DNA of 64,000 bases from Oscillospiraceae bacterium (GTDB taxonomy: Bacteria > Bacillota > Clostridia > Oscillospirales > Ruminococcaceae). The translations under genes and the position numbers were made by a program. Position 1 is the first letter of the stretch; each line of letters begins with the position of its first letter. The DNA is taken from assembly GCA_019423755.1 (NCBI GenBank), contig JAHZAU010000005.1:53225-117224 (forward strand), given 5' to 3'. The notes beneath the pieces are model-generated. The model saw only the letters and a program-made list of their open reading frames with translations, was not told the origin of the DNA and did no database searches. Shown here in pieces: positions 48,623 to 56,878 of the stretch.

Positions 48623-49573
48623 ATGGCTGATAAATTGGATCTCTATCTTCTCACCGGCTTTTTGGGCGCCGGAAAGACCACCGTCCTGCGCCATATCCTG
48701 GAACTGATGCAGCACGAGCGCGTGGGCATCCTGCAGCACGAATTCTGCCGCCAGCAGGCCGACCCGCAGGAAGAAGGGGTCATCCACGGCCGGGAGGACA
48801 TCCTCCTGCGCCAGCAGGGCGACTCCTCCCTGGTGTGCGCCTGCCCCCAGGCGCTGTTCCCCCAGGCGCTGGCCGACCTGGCCCAGCACCCTATGGGCCT
48901 GCGCTACGTCTTTGCCGAAGGCTCCGGCCTGGGCGACCCGGCTTCCATGGAAGCCATTTTGCAGGAGGCAAACGCCCTGTGCGGCGACCGCTACCAGCTC
49001 AAGGGCATCCTGTGCCTGGTGGACGCCAACAACTTTATGGACATCCGCTCTATGGAGCCGGTGGTGTGGCAGCTGCGCCACTGCCACCTGGCCATCCTCA
49101 ACAAAGCCGACCTGGTAGCCCCGGAGCTGCTGGGGGTCATCCAGCAGCAGGTGCGCCGCATCAACCCCGACTGCGGCATCCTGGCCTGCTCCTTCGGGCA
49201 GTTTAACCTGGACTTTTTGGAACAGGACCTGCTGGCCCACCAGTGGTCGGACGAGGACTACGCCCACGAAAGCGACATCGCCCTTTCCCTGCCGCTGTTC
49301 CTCTACTGCCGGCAGCCGGTGCCCCGCGCGGCCCTCACCGCCTTTTTGCGGGAGATGCAGCGGGAGGTCTACCGCATGAAGGGCGCCTTCCTGCTGGAAA
49401 ACGGCTGGCACCAGGTGGACGCCGTCGGCTCCCGCATCGACTTCCGTCTGGGCAAGCTGCGCCAGATCTCCTACCTTATGTTCCTGCCCAAGGAAGGCCC
49501 GGCCATCACCGAACCCATCCAGCAGGCCTGGGACAGGACCGTCGGCCTGCCTATGGAGCTCAAATACGAATAA
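48623..49573 (+). CDS. G3E-family GTPase (CobW/YjiA-like)
   Basis: A 316-residue P-loop GTPase. Walker A TGFLGAGKTTVLRHIL (11-26), the EGSGLGDPASM segment corresponding to the family E-x-x-G-x-x-x-P region, and NKADL (base specificity). COG0523 proteins usually have a CxCC metal site; here it reads CAC (C72, C74, in SLVCACPQALF), so metal binding may differ. Family members are metallochaperones or metal-allocation GTPases for Zn, Co or Ni. The ATG at 48623 follows GGGAGG by 6 nt; an in-frame upstream extension lacks a site. Single gene with promoter and terminator; no metalloenzyme neighbour suggests a client. Confidence 0.82.
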   Translation: MADKLDLYLLTGFLGAGKTTVLRHILELMQHERVGILQHEFCRQQADPQEEGVIHGREDILLRQQGDSSLVCACPQALFPQALADLAQHPMGLRYVFAEGSGLGDPASMEAILQEANALCGDRYQLKGILCLVDANNFMDIRSMEPVVWQLRHCHLAILNKADLVAPELLGVIQQQVRRINPDCGILACSFGQFNLDFLEQDLLAHQWSDEDYAHESDIALSLPLFLYCRQPVPRAALTAFLREMQREVYRMKGAFLLENGWHQVDAVGSRIDFRLGKLRQISYLMFLPKEGPAITEPIQQAWDRTVGLPMELKYE

Positions 49574-49590
49574 CCGCTAAAAAACAGCAG

Positions 49591-49622
49591 CCGCCCGAGA
49601 GTCACGCTCCCGGGCGGTTCTT
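49591..49622 (+). terminator. Terminator of the G3E GTPase gene
   Basis: CCGCCCGAGAG TCACG CTCCCGGGCGG followed by TTCTTTTG. Confidence 0.75.
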
Positions 49623-49638
49623 TTGTTTGTGGGTAAAT

Positions 49639-51600
49639 TTAGTCGGTGCAGTGGATGTAGTCCTTCACCTGGTCCCAAGGGACGTAAAAGCCCGCCCCGT
49701 GGGCGCAGAACACCGAGCCGGAGGGGTTTTCGGCGTCCCGGTCCTTGTCGTAGCCGATCTGGGCGATGACCTCCGGGGTGTTGTGGCAGGCAAAATACCC
49801 GGCAAACTGGGCCGACAGGGTGCCGCTGCCCCGGGTGAAGGCCGCCAGCTCCTGGCCGTAGTTCATAAGGGTGGCCAGCGGGGCCCGTCCCCGCACCAGG
49901 CACCGCCCGCCGGGCAGGGTCTCGGGGGGCTGGGCGTCGGCGCTCATGCGCTGCAGGTCGGAAAGGGCCCGCCCCAGCTGCTCCTGGGGCAGGGTAAGGC
50001 GGAAGTCCTCCCAAGGTTCCAGCAGCTGCAGCTGCCCGGCCTGTCCCAGCTGTTCCAGCCCCTGGCGGATGGCCCGGTAGACCGCCTGGCGGAAGTCCCC
50101 GCCCTCGGTGTGTTTGAGATGGGCCCGGCCGGTGACCAGCGTCACCACAAGGTCGGTGACCGGCGAGCCGGTGAGCAGGCCCCGGTGCTCCCGTTCCAGC
50201 ACGTGGGTACCGATGAGGTTCTGGTAATGGCGGTCCAGCAGGTCGCCGGAACATTCGCTTTGGAAGGTAATTCCGCTGCCGGGCGCGCCGGGAGAAAGGC
50301 GCAGATGGGCCTCGGCGTAGTGGCGCAGCGGCTCAAAATGCCCGTAGCCCACCGCCGTGCCGGTGACCGTCTCCCGGTAGAGGATGCGGCTGGGCCCAAA
50401 GGACAGTTCCAGCCCCAGCCGCCGGGCGGCCAGCTCCCGCAGCACCTCCAGCTGGATGGGCCCCAAAAACCGCAGGGAAAGCTCCTGGCTCTCCTCCTCC
50501 CAGCGAAACTGCAGCGACGGGTCCTCGTCCTCCAGCTGCCGCAGGCCCTCCAAGGCGGTGCGGGCCGGGGTCCCTTCCGGCAGCAGCACCCGGGTGGTGA
50601 GCATGGGGACCGTCTGGTAGGTGATCTGCCGACGGCAGGCGCCGACCCCTTCGCCGGGGCGTACCCCGTCCCAGCCGGTGACGGCGCAAAATTCCCCCGC
50701 TTTTGCTTCCGGGATGGGCAGATATTTCCCCCCGTGGCAGCGGCGCAGCTCGTTTGCCTTGGCCTGGGTGCCGTCGGGCAGCTCCACCGGGTCCCGTGCC
50801 GAAAGCTTCCCTTCCAGCACGCGAAGCAGCGCCACCCGCGCGCCCCGGCTGTCGTGGCGGATCTGGTACACAAGCCCGGCGAAGGGCTTCTCCTCCCGGC
50901 TTTGGTAGTCGGTGACCAGCAGCCGGTCCAGGTCCCGCAGTAGGCCCTCCACTCCGTCGTCCAGCAGCGCCGAGCCGCCAAAGCAGGGGAAGATGCGCCG
51001 CCCCCGCACTAGTTGCCGCAGGCTTTCCCAAACCTGTTCTGCCTCTACATTCCCTTCCAGGTAGGCTTCCAGCAGGGCGTCGTCCCGGGCGGCGGCCTCC
51101 TCCGCGACCCCTTCCGGCAGCGGTTCCAAGCCGCCAAGGCAGTCCACGCAGTCGGGGCTCAGCCGCTCCTTTGCCTCCTGCAGCAGGGCCTGGGGGTCGG
51201 CGCCGGGACGGTCGGTCTTGTTCAAGAACAGCACCGCCGGTACCCCGCTCTCCTCCAACAGCCGCCAAACCGTCTCAGCGTGGCCGGGGATGGGCTCGTT
51301 TGCGTCCAGCACCAGCACCGCCAGATCCAGTACCGCCAGCGTCCGCTCCATCTCGGCGGAAAAATCCCCGTGGCCGGGGGTGTCCACCAGGGTATAGTCC
51401 GAGCCGTTGTAGGAAAACTGCGCCTGCCCGGAAAAGATGGTGATCCCCCGCTCCCGTTCCAGGGCGTCGTTGTCCAGGAAGGCGTCCTGGTGGTCCACCC
51501 GTCCCCGGGTGCGCAGCGCGCCTGCGTGGTAAAGGATCTGCTCGGAAAGGGTGGTCTTTCCGGCGTCCACATGGGCCAAAATGCCGATGCTCTTCTGCAT
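49639..51600 (-). CDS. TetM-like EF-G-paralogue translational GTPase
   Basis: A 653-residue cytoplasmic GTPase with the ribosomal-protection-protein/EF-G layout. G1 is GILAHVDAGKTTL, switch I RGITIFSG, G3 VDTPGHGDF, G4 FLNKTDRPGADP. Domains II-V follow. Length is close to Tet(M) (639), but two features differ. The domain-IV loop that reads YSPVS in Tet(M) corresponds here to GRAHLKHTEGGDFR, and the C-terminal helix (VPWDQVKDYIHCTD) does not resemble the TetM one. It is therefore probably a chromosomal translation factor of Clostridia rather than a proven tetracycline-resistance protein. The ATG at 51600 follows CAGGAGGA. Confidence 0.82.
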   Translation of the reverse strand: MQKSIGILAHVDAGKTTLSEQILYHAGALRTRGRVDHQDAFLDNDALERERGITIFSGQAQFSYNGSDYTLVDTPGHGDFSAEMERTLAVLDLAVLVLDANEPIPGHAETVWRLLEESGVPAVLFLNKTDRPGADPQALLQEAKERLSPDCVDCLGGLEPLPEGVAEEAAARDDALLEAYLEGNVEAEQVWESLRQLVRGRRIFPCFGGSALLDDGVEGLLRDLDRLLVTDYQSREEKPFAGLVYQIRHDSRGARVALLRVLEGKLSARDPVELPDGTQAKANELRRCHGGKYLPIPEAKAGEFCAVTGWDGVRPGEGVGACRRQITYQTVPMLTTRVLLPEGTPARTALEGLRQLEDEDPSLQFRWEEESQELSLRFLGPIQLEVLRELAARRLGLELSFGPSRILYRETVTGTAVGYGHFEPLRHYAEAHLRLSPGAPGSGITFQSECSGDLLDRHYQNLIGTHVLEREHRGLLTGSPVTDLVVTLVTGRAHLKHTEGGDFRQAVYRAIRQGLEQLGQAGQLQLLEPWEDFRLTLPQEQLGRALSDLQRMSADAQPPETLPGGRCLVRGRAPLATLMNYGQELAAFTRGSGTLSAQFAGYFACHNTPEVIAQIGYDKDRDAENPSGSVFCAHGAGFYVPWDQVKDYIHCTD

Positions 51601-51685
51601 GGATGCTTCCTCCTGCCGTTTTCGAGTTTCTTCCCCCTAGTGTACCACAGCCGCCGCCGTCTTTCCAGAGGCAGCAGCGTCCCTC

Positions 51686-51713
51686 TTGCATCCTGCGCCG
51701 GAAGTGGTATGAT
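51686..51713 (+). promoter_or_regulatory. Predicted promoter of the M20 peptidase gene
   Basis: TTGCAT (51686-51691), 16-bp spacer, TATGAT (51708-51713). Confidence 0.5.
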
Positions 51714-51765
51714 AAAGGACAAAGAAACGGCGGGGCCCACCCCCGCAAAAAAGGAGCTGACCATA

Positions 51766-52896
51766 ATGCAACCACTTTCTCAAACCATCCTCGACTACCT
51801 GGAAGCCCACCGGGAGCGCTATCTTTCCGGCCTGCGGGAGCTGGCCCAGATCCCGGCCCCGTCGGGACAGGAGCAGCAGCGCGCCGCCTGGTGCAAAGAG
51901 CGGCTGGAAGCCCTGGGCGCCAAGGGGGTCTATATCGACTCGGCCTGCAACGTCATCTTCCCCTATTACGCCGAGGGCTGCGACGACCTGACCGTCTTTA
52001 ACGCCCATTTGGACGTAGTCTTCCCCGACACCACCCCCCTGCCCATCCGCGAGGAAAACGGCCGCCTCTGCGGCCCCGGTGTCGGCGACGACACTGCCAA
52101 CGTCCTGGCGGTCATCGAGCTGGCCGCCCTCTGCCTGGAGCTGGGCCTGCGCCCCAAAAAGGGCACCGGCATCCTCTTTGTGCTCAACAGCTGCGAGGAA
52201 GGCCTGGGCAACCTGAAGGGCGCCCGCCAGCTTATGGCCGATTACGCCGGGCGCATCCGCCGCATGGTGGCGGTGGACGGCGGGGTAGACGAATTTGTCA
52301 ACGACGCCGTGGGCTCCAAGCGCTTTGAGGTGACGGTGCGCACCGAAGGCGGCCACTCCTACGGCTCCTTTGGCAACCGCAACGCCATCCGCTACCTGGC
52401 CCAGATGATCGACACCCTCTACACCATGAAGGTGCCGGACATCGGCAAGACCACCTACAACGTCGGCACCATCCAGGGCGGCACCTCGGTGAACACCATC
52501 GCCCAGGAGTGCCACATGCTCTTTGAGTACCGTTCGGACAAGCGGGAAGGCCTGGAAGCCATGGACCGTCTGTTCTGGGCGGTCATCGAAGCTTACCGCG
52601 CCATGGGCATCCAGGTGGAGGTGGAGACGGTGGGCGACCGTCCCTGCGCCGCCGAGGTGGATGTGGAGCCTCTTTCCCGCCTGGTGATGGAGGCCGGCGC
52701 CGCCCAGGGCCTGACCATGACCGCCGAGGCCGGTTCCACCGACTGCAACATCCCCCTTTCCCAGGGCATCCCGGCGGTGTGCTTCGGCGTCTACCGGGGC
52801 CACGGCGCCCACACCCGGGAGGAGTGGATCGACCTGGAATCCACCCGCCTGGGCCTGCGGCTGCTGACCCAGTTCTTCCTGGAATGGGTGGAATAA
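51766..52896 (+). CDS. M20-family peptidase (PepT-like)
   Basis: A 376-residue cytoplasmic zinc peptidase. Motifs: NAHLDVVFPDTTPL (metal His and catalytic Asp), GPGVGDDTANVLA (bridging Asp), LNSCEEGLGNLKG (Glu pair), the lid segment RTEGGHSYGSFGNRNAI, and late AGSTDCNIPLSQGIPAVCFG with YRGHGAHTREEW (metal His). It resembles PepT and related aminoacyl-hydrolases more than PepV. Predicted aminopeptidase on small peptides. The ATG at 51766 follows AAAGGAG by 9 nt. Transcribed alone and divergent from the TetM-like gene. Confidence 0.87.
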   Translation: MQPLSQTILDYLEAHRERYLSGLRELAQIPAPSGQEQQRAAWCKERLEALGAKGVYIDSACNVIFPYYAEGCDDLTVFNAHLDVVFPDTTPLPIREENGRLCGPGVGDDTANVLAVIELAALCLELGLRPKKGTGILFVLNSCEEGLGNLKGARQLMADYAGRIRRMVAVDGGVDEFVNDAVGSKRFEVTVRTEGGHSYGSFGNRNAIRYLAQMIDTLYTMKVPDIGKTTYNVGTIQGGTSVNTIAQECHMLFEYRSDKREGLEAMDRLFWAVIEAYRAMGIQVEVETVGDRPCAAEVDVEPLSRLVMEAGAAQGLTMTAEAGSTDCNIPLSQGIPAVCFGVYRGHGAHTREEWIDLESTRLGLRLLTQFFLEWVE

Positions 52897-52923
52897 CCTT
52901 ACCCAAAACCGAAAAATCCGCAC

Positions 52924-52962
52924 AAAAAAGCCGGTATCCCGCTTATGGGATACCGGCTTTGC
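52924..52962. terminator. Bidirectional terminator after the M20 gene
   Basis: AAAGCCGGTATCCC GCTTA TGGGATACCGGCTTT is a near-perfect 14-bp stem shared with the convergent GNAT gene. Confidence 0.8.
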
Positions 52963-52967
52963 TGCCG

Positions 52968-53408
52968 TTACAGGTTTTTTATAAAAAAGGTCTTTCTGCC
53001 GGTGCGGGGGAATTCCTCCAGCGCGAATACCTCCCGGTACCCAAACCGGGGGTAAAACTCCGGCGCCTGGAAGTCCAGCGTGTTTAAAAAAGCATATTGG
53101 CAGCCCCGGGCACGGGCTTCCTCCTCGGCGTACTGCAGCAGCCGGGAGCCGATCTTCTGTCCGCGGTAGCCTTCGGCCACCCAAAGGAACTCGATCTCCA
53201 GCCACTTTCCGTGGGTCTCTGCCAGGATACCGCCCTGGATCTGCCCCTGCGGGTCCCTCGCCAAAACATTCAGCTCGGCCGCATGGGTGTCCTCCCAGCG
53301 CGGCAGGTTATACTCCCGCAGCCCCTGGCGGACGGTCTCCCGGTCCTGGGGGGCGATCTCCTCCGCTACCTGGTAGCAGATGCTGCCCTTTTCCTGCGGC
53401 GCGTCCAT
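52968..53408 (-). CDS. GNAT family N-acetyltransferase
   Basis: A 146-residue acetyltransferase. The acetyl-CoA loop reads LWVAEGYRGQKIGSRLLQYAEEEARARG (in parts: WVAEGYRGQKIGSRLL, the Q/R-x-x-G-x-G/A site). FYPRFGYREVF near the C-terminus is typical of the fold. Substrate unknown. Its ATG at 53408 overlaps the stop codon of the upstream cyclophilin gene (TAATG), so it is translated by coupling and belongs to that operon; no separate ribosome site is evident. Confidence 0.85.
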   Translation of the reverse strand: MDAPQEKGSICYQVAEEIAPQDRETVRQGLREYNLPRWEDTHAAELNVLARDPQGQIQGGILAETHGKWLEIEFLWVAEGYRGQKIGSRLLQYAEEEARARGCQYAFLNTLDFQAPEFYPRFGYREVFALEEFPRTGRKTFFIKNL

Positions 53409-54013
53409 TACTGGATGTGGTTTTCGGCTTTGTCCACCCAAACCTTATCCATGGTGACCTTGATGGGAGCGTTTTCCGCAGCGGCAATCTGGTCCACCAC
53501 GTCCATGCCCTCGAACACCTGGCCGAAGACGGTGTGCTTGTAGTCCAGCCACGGAGTGCCGCCGACCTTCTGGTACTGCTCGATGACCTCGTCGGGGAAG
53601 CCGTTGCCGGCCTGGTTGACGCCCACCTGCTTCATCTGCTCCACCAGTCCGGGGTCCACGTCCTTGGCCTGGACGATGAAGAACTGGCTGCCGTTGGTGC
53701 AGGGGCCGGCGTTTGCCATGGACAGCGCGCCGCGGAAGTTGCGCAGCTCGACGTGGAACTCATCCTCGAAGGGACGGCCCCAGATGCTTTCGCCGCCGCA
53801 GCCGGTGCCCTGGGGGTCGCCGCCCTGGATCATAAAGTCGTTGATGACCCGGTGGAAGGTCAGGCCGTCATAATAGCCTTCCTTGGCATGGGTCACAAAG
53901 TTTTCCACCGCCTTGGGGGCATACTGGGGGAAAAGCTGGATCTTGATGGTGCCCATGGAGGTCTCCATGATGATGACTTCGCTGTCTTTTGCGGGTTTTT
54001 CAAACTGGATCAT
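53408..54013 (-). CDS. Cytoplasmic peptidyl-prolyl isomerase, cyclophilin type
   Basis: A 201-residue cyclophilin without signal peptide. Catalytic region: YYDGLTFHRVINDFMIQGGD (the FHR arginine and QGGD), then RGALSMANAGPCTNGSQFFI (GSQFFI), WLDYKHTVFGQVFEGMDVVD (HTVFG). It assists protein folding by isomerising Xaa-Pro bonds. Between the two halves is an insertion of about 25 residues (QMKQVGVNQAGNGFPDEVIE) seen also in the lipoprotein copy next door, indicating a duplication. Operon with the GNAT gene. The ATG is at 54013. Confidence 0.93.
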   Translation of the reverse strand: MIQFEKPAKDSEVIIMETSMGTIKIQLFPQYAPKAVENFVTHAKEGYYDGLTFHRVINDFMIQGGDPQGTGCGGESIWGRPFEDEFHVELRNFRGALSMANAGPCTNGSQFFIVQAKDVDPGLVEQMKQVGVNQAGNGFPDEVIEQYQKVGGTPWLDYKHTVFGQVFEGMDVVDQIAAAENAPIKVTMDKVWVDKAENHIQ

Positions 54014-54058
54014 ATTGTATCCCCTTTTCTTTCTGAAAATATCGGGTCTAGCGCGATG

Positions 54059-54790
54059 TTAAGCCTGGGCCTCACCGTAGGTGGTGATCTCCACCGACTG
54101 GATCTTGGGCTGGTTTTCCGGCAGGACGGTGCCGTTGGAGTCCTCTACCTTGGCGTCCTTGACCATCTGGTCTACCACGTCCATGCCCTCGTACACCTGG
54201 CCGAAGACGGTGTGGACAAAGTCGAGCCACGGGGTGCCGCCCACTTCCTCATACTTGGCGATGCAGTCCTTGGAGTAGCTTTCCTCCCCGGCCTGCTTCA
54301 TGGCGTCGATAAACTGCGAGGGGGTCTCGGTGGCCTGAACGATGAAGAACTGGCTGCCGTTGGTGTTGGCGCCGGAGTTTGCCATGGAAAGCGCGCCGCG
54401 GAAGTTGTGCAGCTGGGGGGTGAACTCGTCTTCAAACGGCTCGCCCCAGATGCTCTCGCCGCCGGTGCCGTCGCCGTTGGGGTCGCCGCCCTGGACCATA
54501 AAGCCGTCGATGATGCGGTGGAAGGTCAGGCCGTCATAGTAGCCGTCTTTGGCGTGGGTGGTGAAGTTCTCCACCGCCTTGGGGGCCTGCTCCGGGTAAA
54601 GCACGATCTTGATGTCGCCGGCGTCGGTGTGCAGCACCGCTACCGGGTCGTCGGCCTCAGGGGTAGAAAACTGCAGCAGGCTGGATTCGCCCGACTGCTC
54701 TGCGGTGCCGCTTTTGGCGCCGCAGCCGCCCATTGCCAGCACAAGGCAGCCAGCCAGCAGCGCCGCCGCCCATTTCTTTGCCAATCTCAT
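54059..54790 (-). CDS. Cyclophilin-type peptidyl-prolyl isomerase lipoprotein
   Basis: A 243-residue exported cyclophilin. The signal peptide is followed by a lipobox-like LAMGGC with C23 as probable anchor (LAGC at C15 is an earlier but less typical option) and a Ser-rich linker (24-40). The catalytic domain repeats its neighbour: YYDGLTFHRIIDGFMVQGGD, RGALSMANSGANTNGSQFFI, WLDFVHTVFGQVYEGMDVVD. It folds secreted proteins at the membrane surface. Of two ATGs, 54790 has AAGGAG at 10 nt and was chosen over one that abuts the site. The next gene upstream (54934-55713) encodes a degenerate relative. Confidence 0.9.
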   Translation of the reverse strand: MRLAKKWAAALLAGCLVLAMGGCGAKSGTAEQSGESSLLQFSTPEADDPVAVLHTDAGDIKIVLYPEQAPKAVENFTTHAKDGYYDGLTFHRIIDGFMVQGGDPNGDGTGGESIWGEPFEDEFTPQLHNFRGALSMANSGANTNGSQFFIVQATETPSQFIDAMKQAGEESYSKDCIAKYEEVGGTPWLDFVHTVFGQVYEGMDVVDQMVKDAKVEDSNGTVLPENQPKIQSVEITTYGEAQA

Positions 54791-54826
54791 GGTGTTCATT
54801 CTCCTTTTTATCAGAACTCAAGCAAA

Positions 54827-54880
54827 ACGCCGTGCAGCCCCTCCCCCAAAAGCGGGAGGAAGCCGGGACGGCGTCCGATG
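54827..54880 (-). terminator. Terminator of the degenerate cyclophilin lipoprotein gene
   Basis: On the minus strand ACGCCGT...CCTCCC GCTTTT GGGGGAGG...ACGGCGT followed by TTTGCTTG. Confidence 0.6.
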
Positions 54881-54933
54881 CTTTATTGTACCGGATTTTT
54901 CCGGGAAAATCAACCTTCTTAGGTTCCCTCAGC

Positions 54934-55713
54934 CTATCCCACAGCCAGCAGGCTGCTGGATTCCACCGTCAGCTCGCTTTGGGCGTCGGCGCTGGCCCCT
55001 TCGGTAAGGGACGCGTCGCCTTCCCCGTAGTGGGAAAGGGTGACGGTGCGGATCTGGATGGGTTCCTCCGAGGAAAGCTTCTGCAAAATGGCGTCCACCG
55101 TCTCCATCCCGTCGATAACCTGGGCGAAGATGGCGCTGTTGAGCCAAAATTCCGGGTAGCCGCCGCAGCTTTCAAACCGGTCGACCACCTCATCGGGGTA
55201 GTTTGCTTCCTCCAGCTGGTCCAGAATATCCTGGGGCACCTGGCGGCTGCCGAAGATCAAAAAGCCCACCTGGTCCTTGTCCTCGGGCTGGTAGAGGGAC
55301 ACCGCCCCGGGGAAGGGCCCCAGGTTATAGGAGATCTCCTTCTTCCAAGGCAGGGACTTTTTGCGGCCTACCACCACACCAGCCGCCATGTCTGACTCCG
55401 GCACCGACTGGGTATTCTCTAAACTGCTGTCCAAAAAGGCCGGTTCCACCTGCTTGCCGTCCAGCCGGCCGTCCTTGACCAGCTCCAAAAAATGCTCCAC
55501 CGTGGCCGGGGCCTCGCTGGGGAAAAAGCGCAGGGTAAACTGCCCGGCGCTGGTGTCCACCAGGGCGATCTCCTCCCCGGGGTTCATCTCCTCAAACTGG
55601 AGCAGAACGATCTTGTCCGGGTCAAAGGGGGTGATGCTCTGTGCCGAGGCGCAGCCCGACAGCAGGGCCGTCGAACAGGCCAGCGCGGCCAGCTGCATCC
55701 AAAGTCTTCCCAT
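54934..55713 (-). CDS. Degenerate cyclophilin-fold lipoprotein
   Basis: A 259-residue lipoprotein with signal peptide ending LLSGC (C21). The body is recognisably cyclophilin-derived: a start like DTSAGQFTLRFFPSEAPATVEHFLELVKDG parallels the TSMGTIKIQLFPQYAPKAVENFVTHAKEG part of the enzymes when read in short blocks, and AIFAQVIDGMETVDAI parallels TVFGQVFEGMDVVDQI. The FHR catalytic arginine block, the QGGD and the GSQFFI motif are missing (QVEPAFLDSSLEN, GFLIFGSRQ instead). It probably lost isomerase activity and may bind a partner or peptide. The ATG at 55713 follows AAAGGAG. Upstream of the two active cyclophilin genes. Confidence 0.75.
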   Translation of the reverse strand: MGRLWMQLAALACSTALLSGCASAQSITPFDPDKIVLLQFEEMNPGEEIALVDTSAGQFTLRFFPSEAPATVEHFLELVKDGRLDGKQVEPAFLDSSLENTQSVPESDMAAGVVVGRKKSLPWKKEISYNLGPFPGAVSLYQPEDKDQVGFLIFGSRQVPQDILDQLEEANYPDEVVDRFESCGGYPEFWLNSAIFAQVIDGMETVDAILQKLSSEEPIQIRTVTLSHYGEGDASLTEGASADAQSELTVESSSLLAVG

Positions 55714-55856
55714 AGTCGGCTTTCTCCTTTCCCTTGCGGCGCAGCTCTCGGCTGCCTTCTCCGCTTTTGATTCCATTATAGTATGGATTTGCCCCGGGCA
55801 GTTAAACAAATTGTGAATTTTACGAGAATCCTTTCCAGAAAAGCGCATTTTTCCGG

Positions 55857-55885
55857 TTGACAAGGGCCCCCGCTTCGACTAAAAT
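55857..55885 (+). promoter_or_regulatory. Predicted degV promoter
   Basis: TTGACA (55857-55862), 17-bp spacer, TAAAAT (55880-55885): near-consensus. Confidence 0.75.
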
Positions 55886-55947
55886 CTAATTATAAATACG
55901 GCACAAAATAGTTTTTGATACTATATTTTCGGAAAGGATCTGGTTTT

Positions 55948-56805
55948 GTGAATCCTGAAAAAATCGCCATCCTGGTGGATTCCGGCAGCGACGTGCCGCC
56001 GGAGCTGCTGCAAAAATACCATATGTACGTCGTCCCGCTGCAGATCCACTTCTCCCACGGCAACTACCTGGACGGGGTGGACATCACCCCCCAGCAGGTC
56101 TACGAGGGCCTGGAGCACGAGATCCCCAAAACCTCCCTTCCCTCCGGCGAGCAGGTGCAGAGCATCCTGGAGCAGATCGCGGCCGACGGCTATGAGAAGG
56201 TCTTTGCCGTCTGCATCTCCAGCGGCCTGAGCGGCACCTTCAACATGGTCCGCCTGGTGGCTGAGGACTTCCCCGGCCTTACCACCTTCATCCTGGACAC
56301 CCGCAACATCTCCATCGGCAGCGGCATGCTGGCCATCCAGGCCGCCCGCCTCATCGAAGAAGGCATGGGCTGGGAGGAGCTTTGCCGGGTCATGCCTCAG
56401 TATGTGGAAAAGAGCAAGGTCTTCTTCTGCCTGCGTACCCTGGAATACCTGCAGAAGGGCGGCCGCATCGGCAAGGTAGCCGCCGCAGTGGGCACCGCCA
56501 TCGCCCTCAAGCCCATCATCACCTGCAACGAGGAGGGCGTCTATGTGGTGGCCGCCAAGGCCATCGGCCACAAAGCCGCCGTGAAAAAGGTGCTGCAGAT
56601 GGCCCAGAACTTCTCCCAGAACGGCAAACAAGCCCTCGTCGCCGTCATGCACACCAACGCCGCCGAGGAGTGCGCCGCCCTGCTGCGGGAGGTGCAGGCC
56701 CTGCTGCCCCACGGGCAGTTCGTGGTCCAGTGCGGACAGATCAGCCCGGCGCTGGGCGTCCACACCGGCCCCGGCCTGCTGGGCATCGGCATCTGCCTGC
56801 TGTAA
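55948..56805 (+). CDS. DegV family fatty-acid-binding protein
   Basis: A 285-residue DegV protein, which binds a long-chain fatty acid and often serves the FakA/FakB fatty acid kinase system. It starts IAILVDSGSDVPPELLQKY, carries the ligand-region motif KTSLPSGEQV and CISSGLSGTFN, then DTRNISIGSGMLAIQAA and LEYLQKGGRIGKVAAAVGT. No FakA kinase gene is in the window. The start is GTG at 55948, preceded by GGAAAGGATC at good spacing; an upstream TTG has no site. A promoter of near-consensus quality drives it, and a hairpin follows. Confidence 0.9.
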   Translation: MNPEKIAILVDSGSDVPPELLQKYHMYVVPLQIHFSHGNYLDGVDITPQQVYEGLEHEIPKTSLPSGEQVQSILEQIAADGYEKVFAVCISSGLSGTFNMVRLVAEDFPGLTTFILDTRNISIGSGMLAIQAARLIEEGMGWEELCRVMPQYVEKSKVFFCLRTLEYLQKGGRIGKVAAAVGTAIALKPIITCNEEGVYVVAAKAIGHKAAVKKVLQMAQNFSQNGKQALVAVMHTNAAEECAALLREVQALLPHGQFVVQCGQISPALGVHTGPGLLGIGICLL

Positions 56806-56823
56806 CCTTCCAAAAAAACGCGC

Positions 56824-56875
56824 AAAAAGCCCCCTGTCCCCGGAAAGCCGGGCGGCAGGGGGTTGTTTTTTTGTT
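56824..56875. terminator. Bidirectional terminator between degV and the flippase-like gene
   Basis: CCCCCTGTCCCCGG AAA GCCGGGCGGCAGGGGG followed by TTGTTTTTTTG. Confidence 0.75.
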
Positions 56876-56878
56876 TTG

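Noticed and set aside
49639..51600. Calling the TetM-like gene a tetracycline-resistance gene
   Set aside because: The loop that displaces tetracycline and the C-terminal helix differ from Tet(M). The general GTPase architecture alone is not enough evidence.
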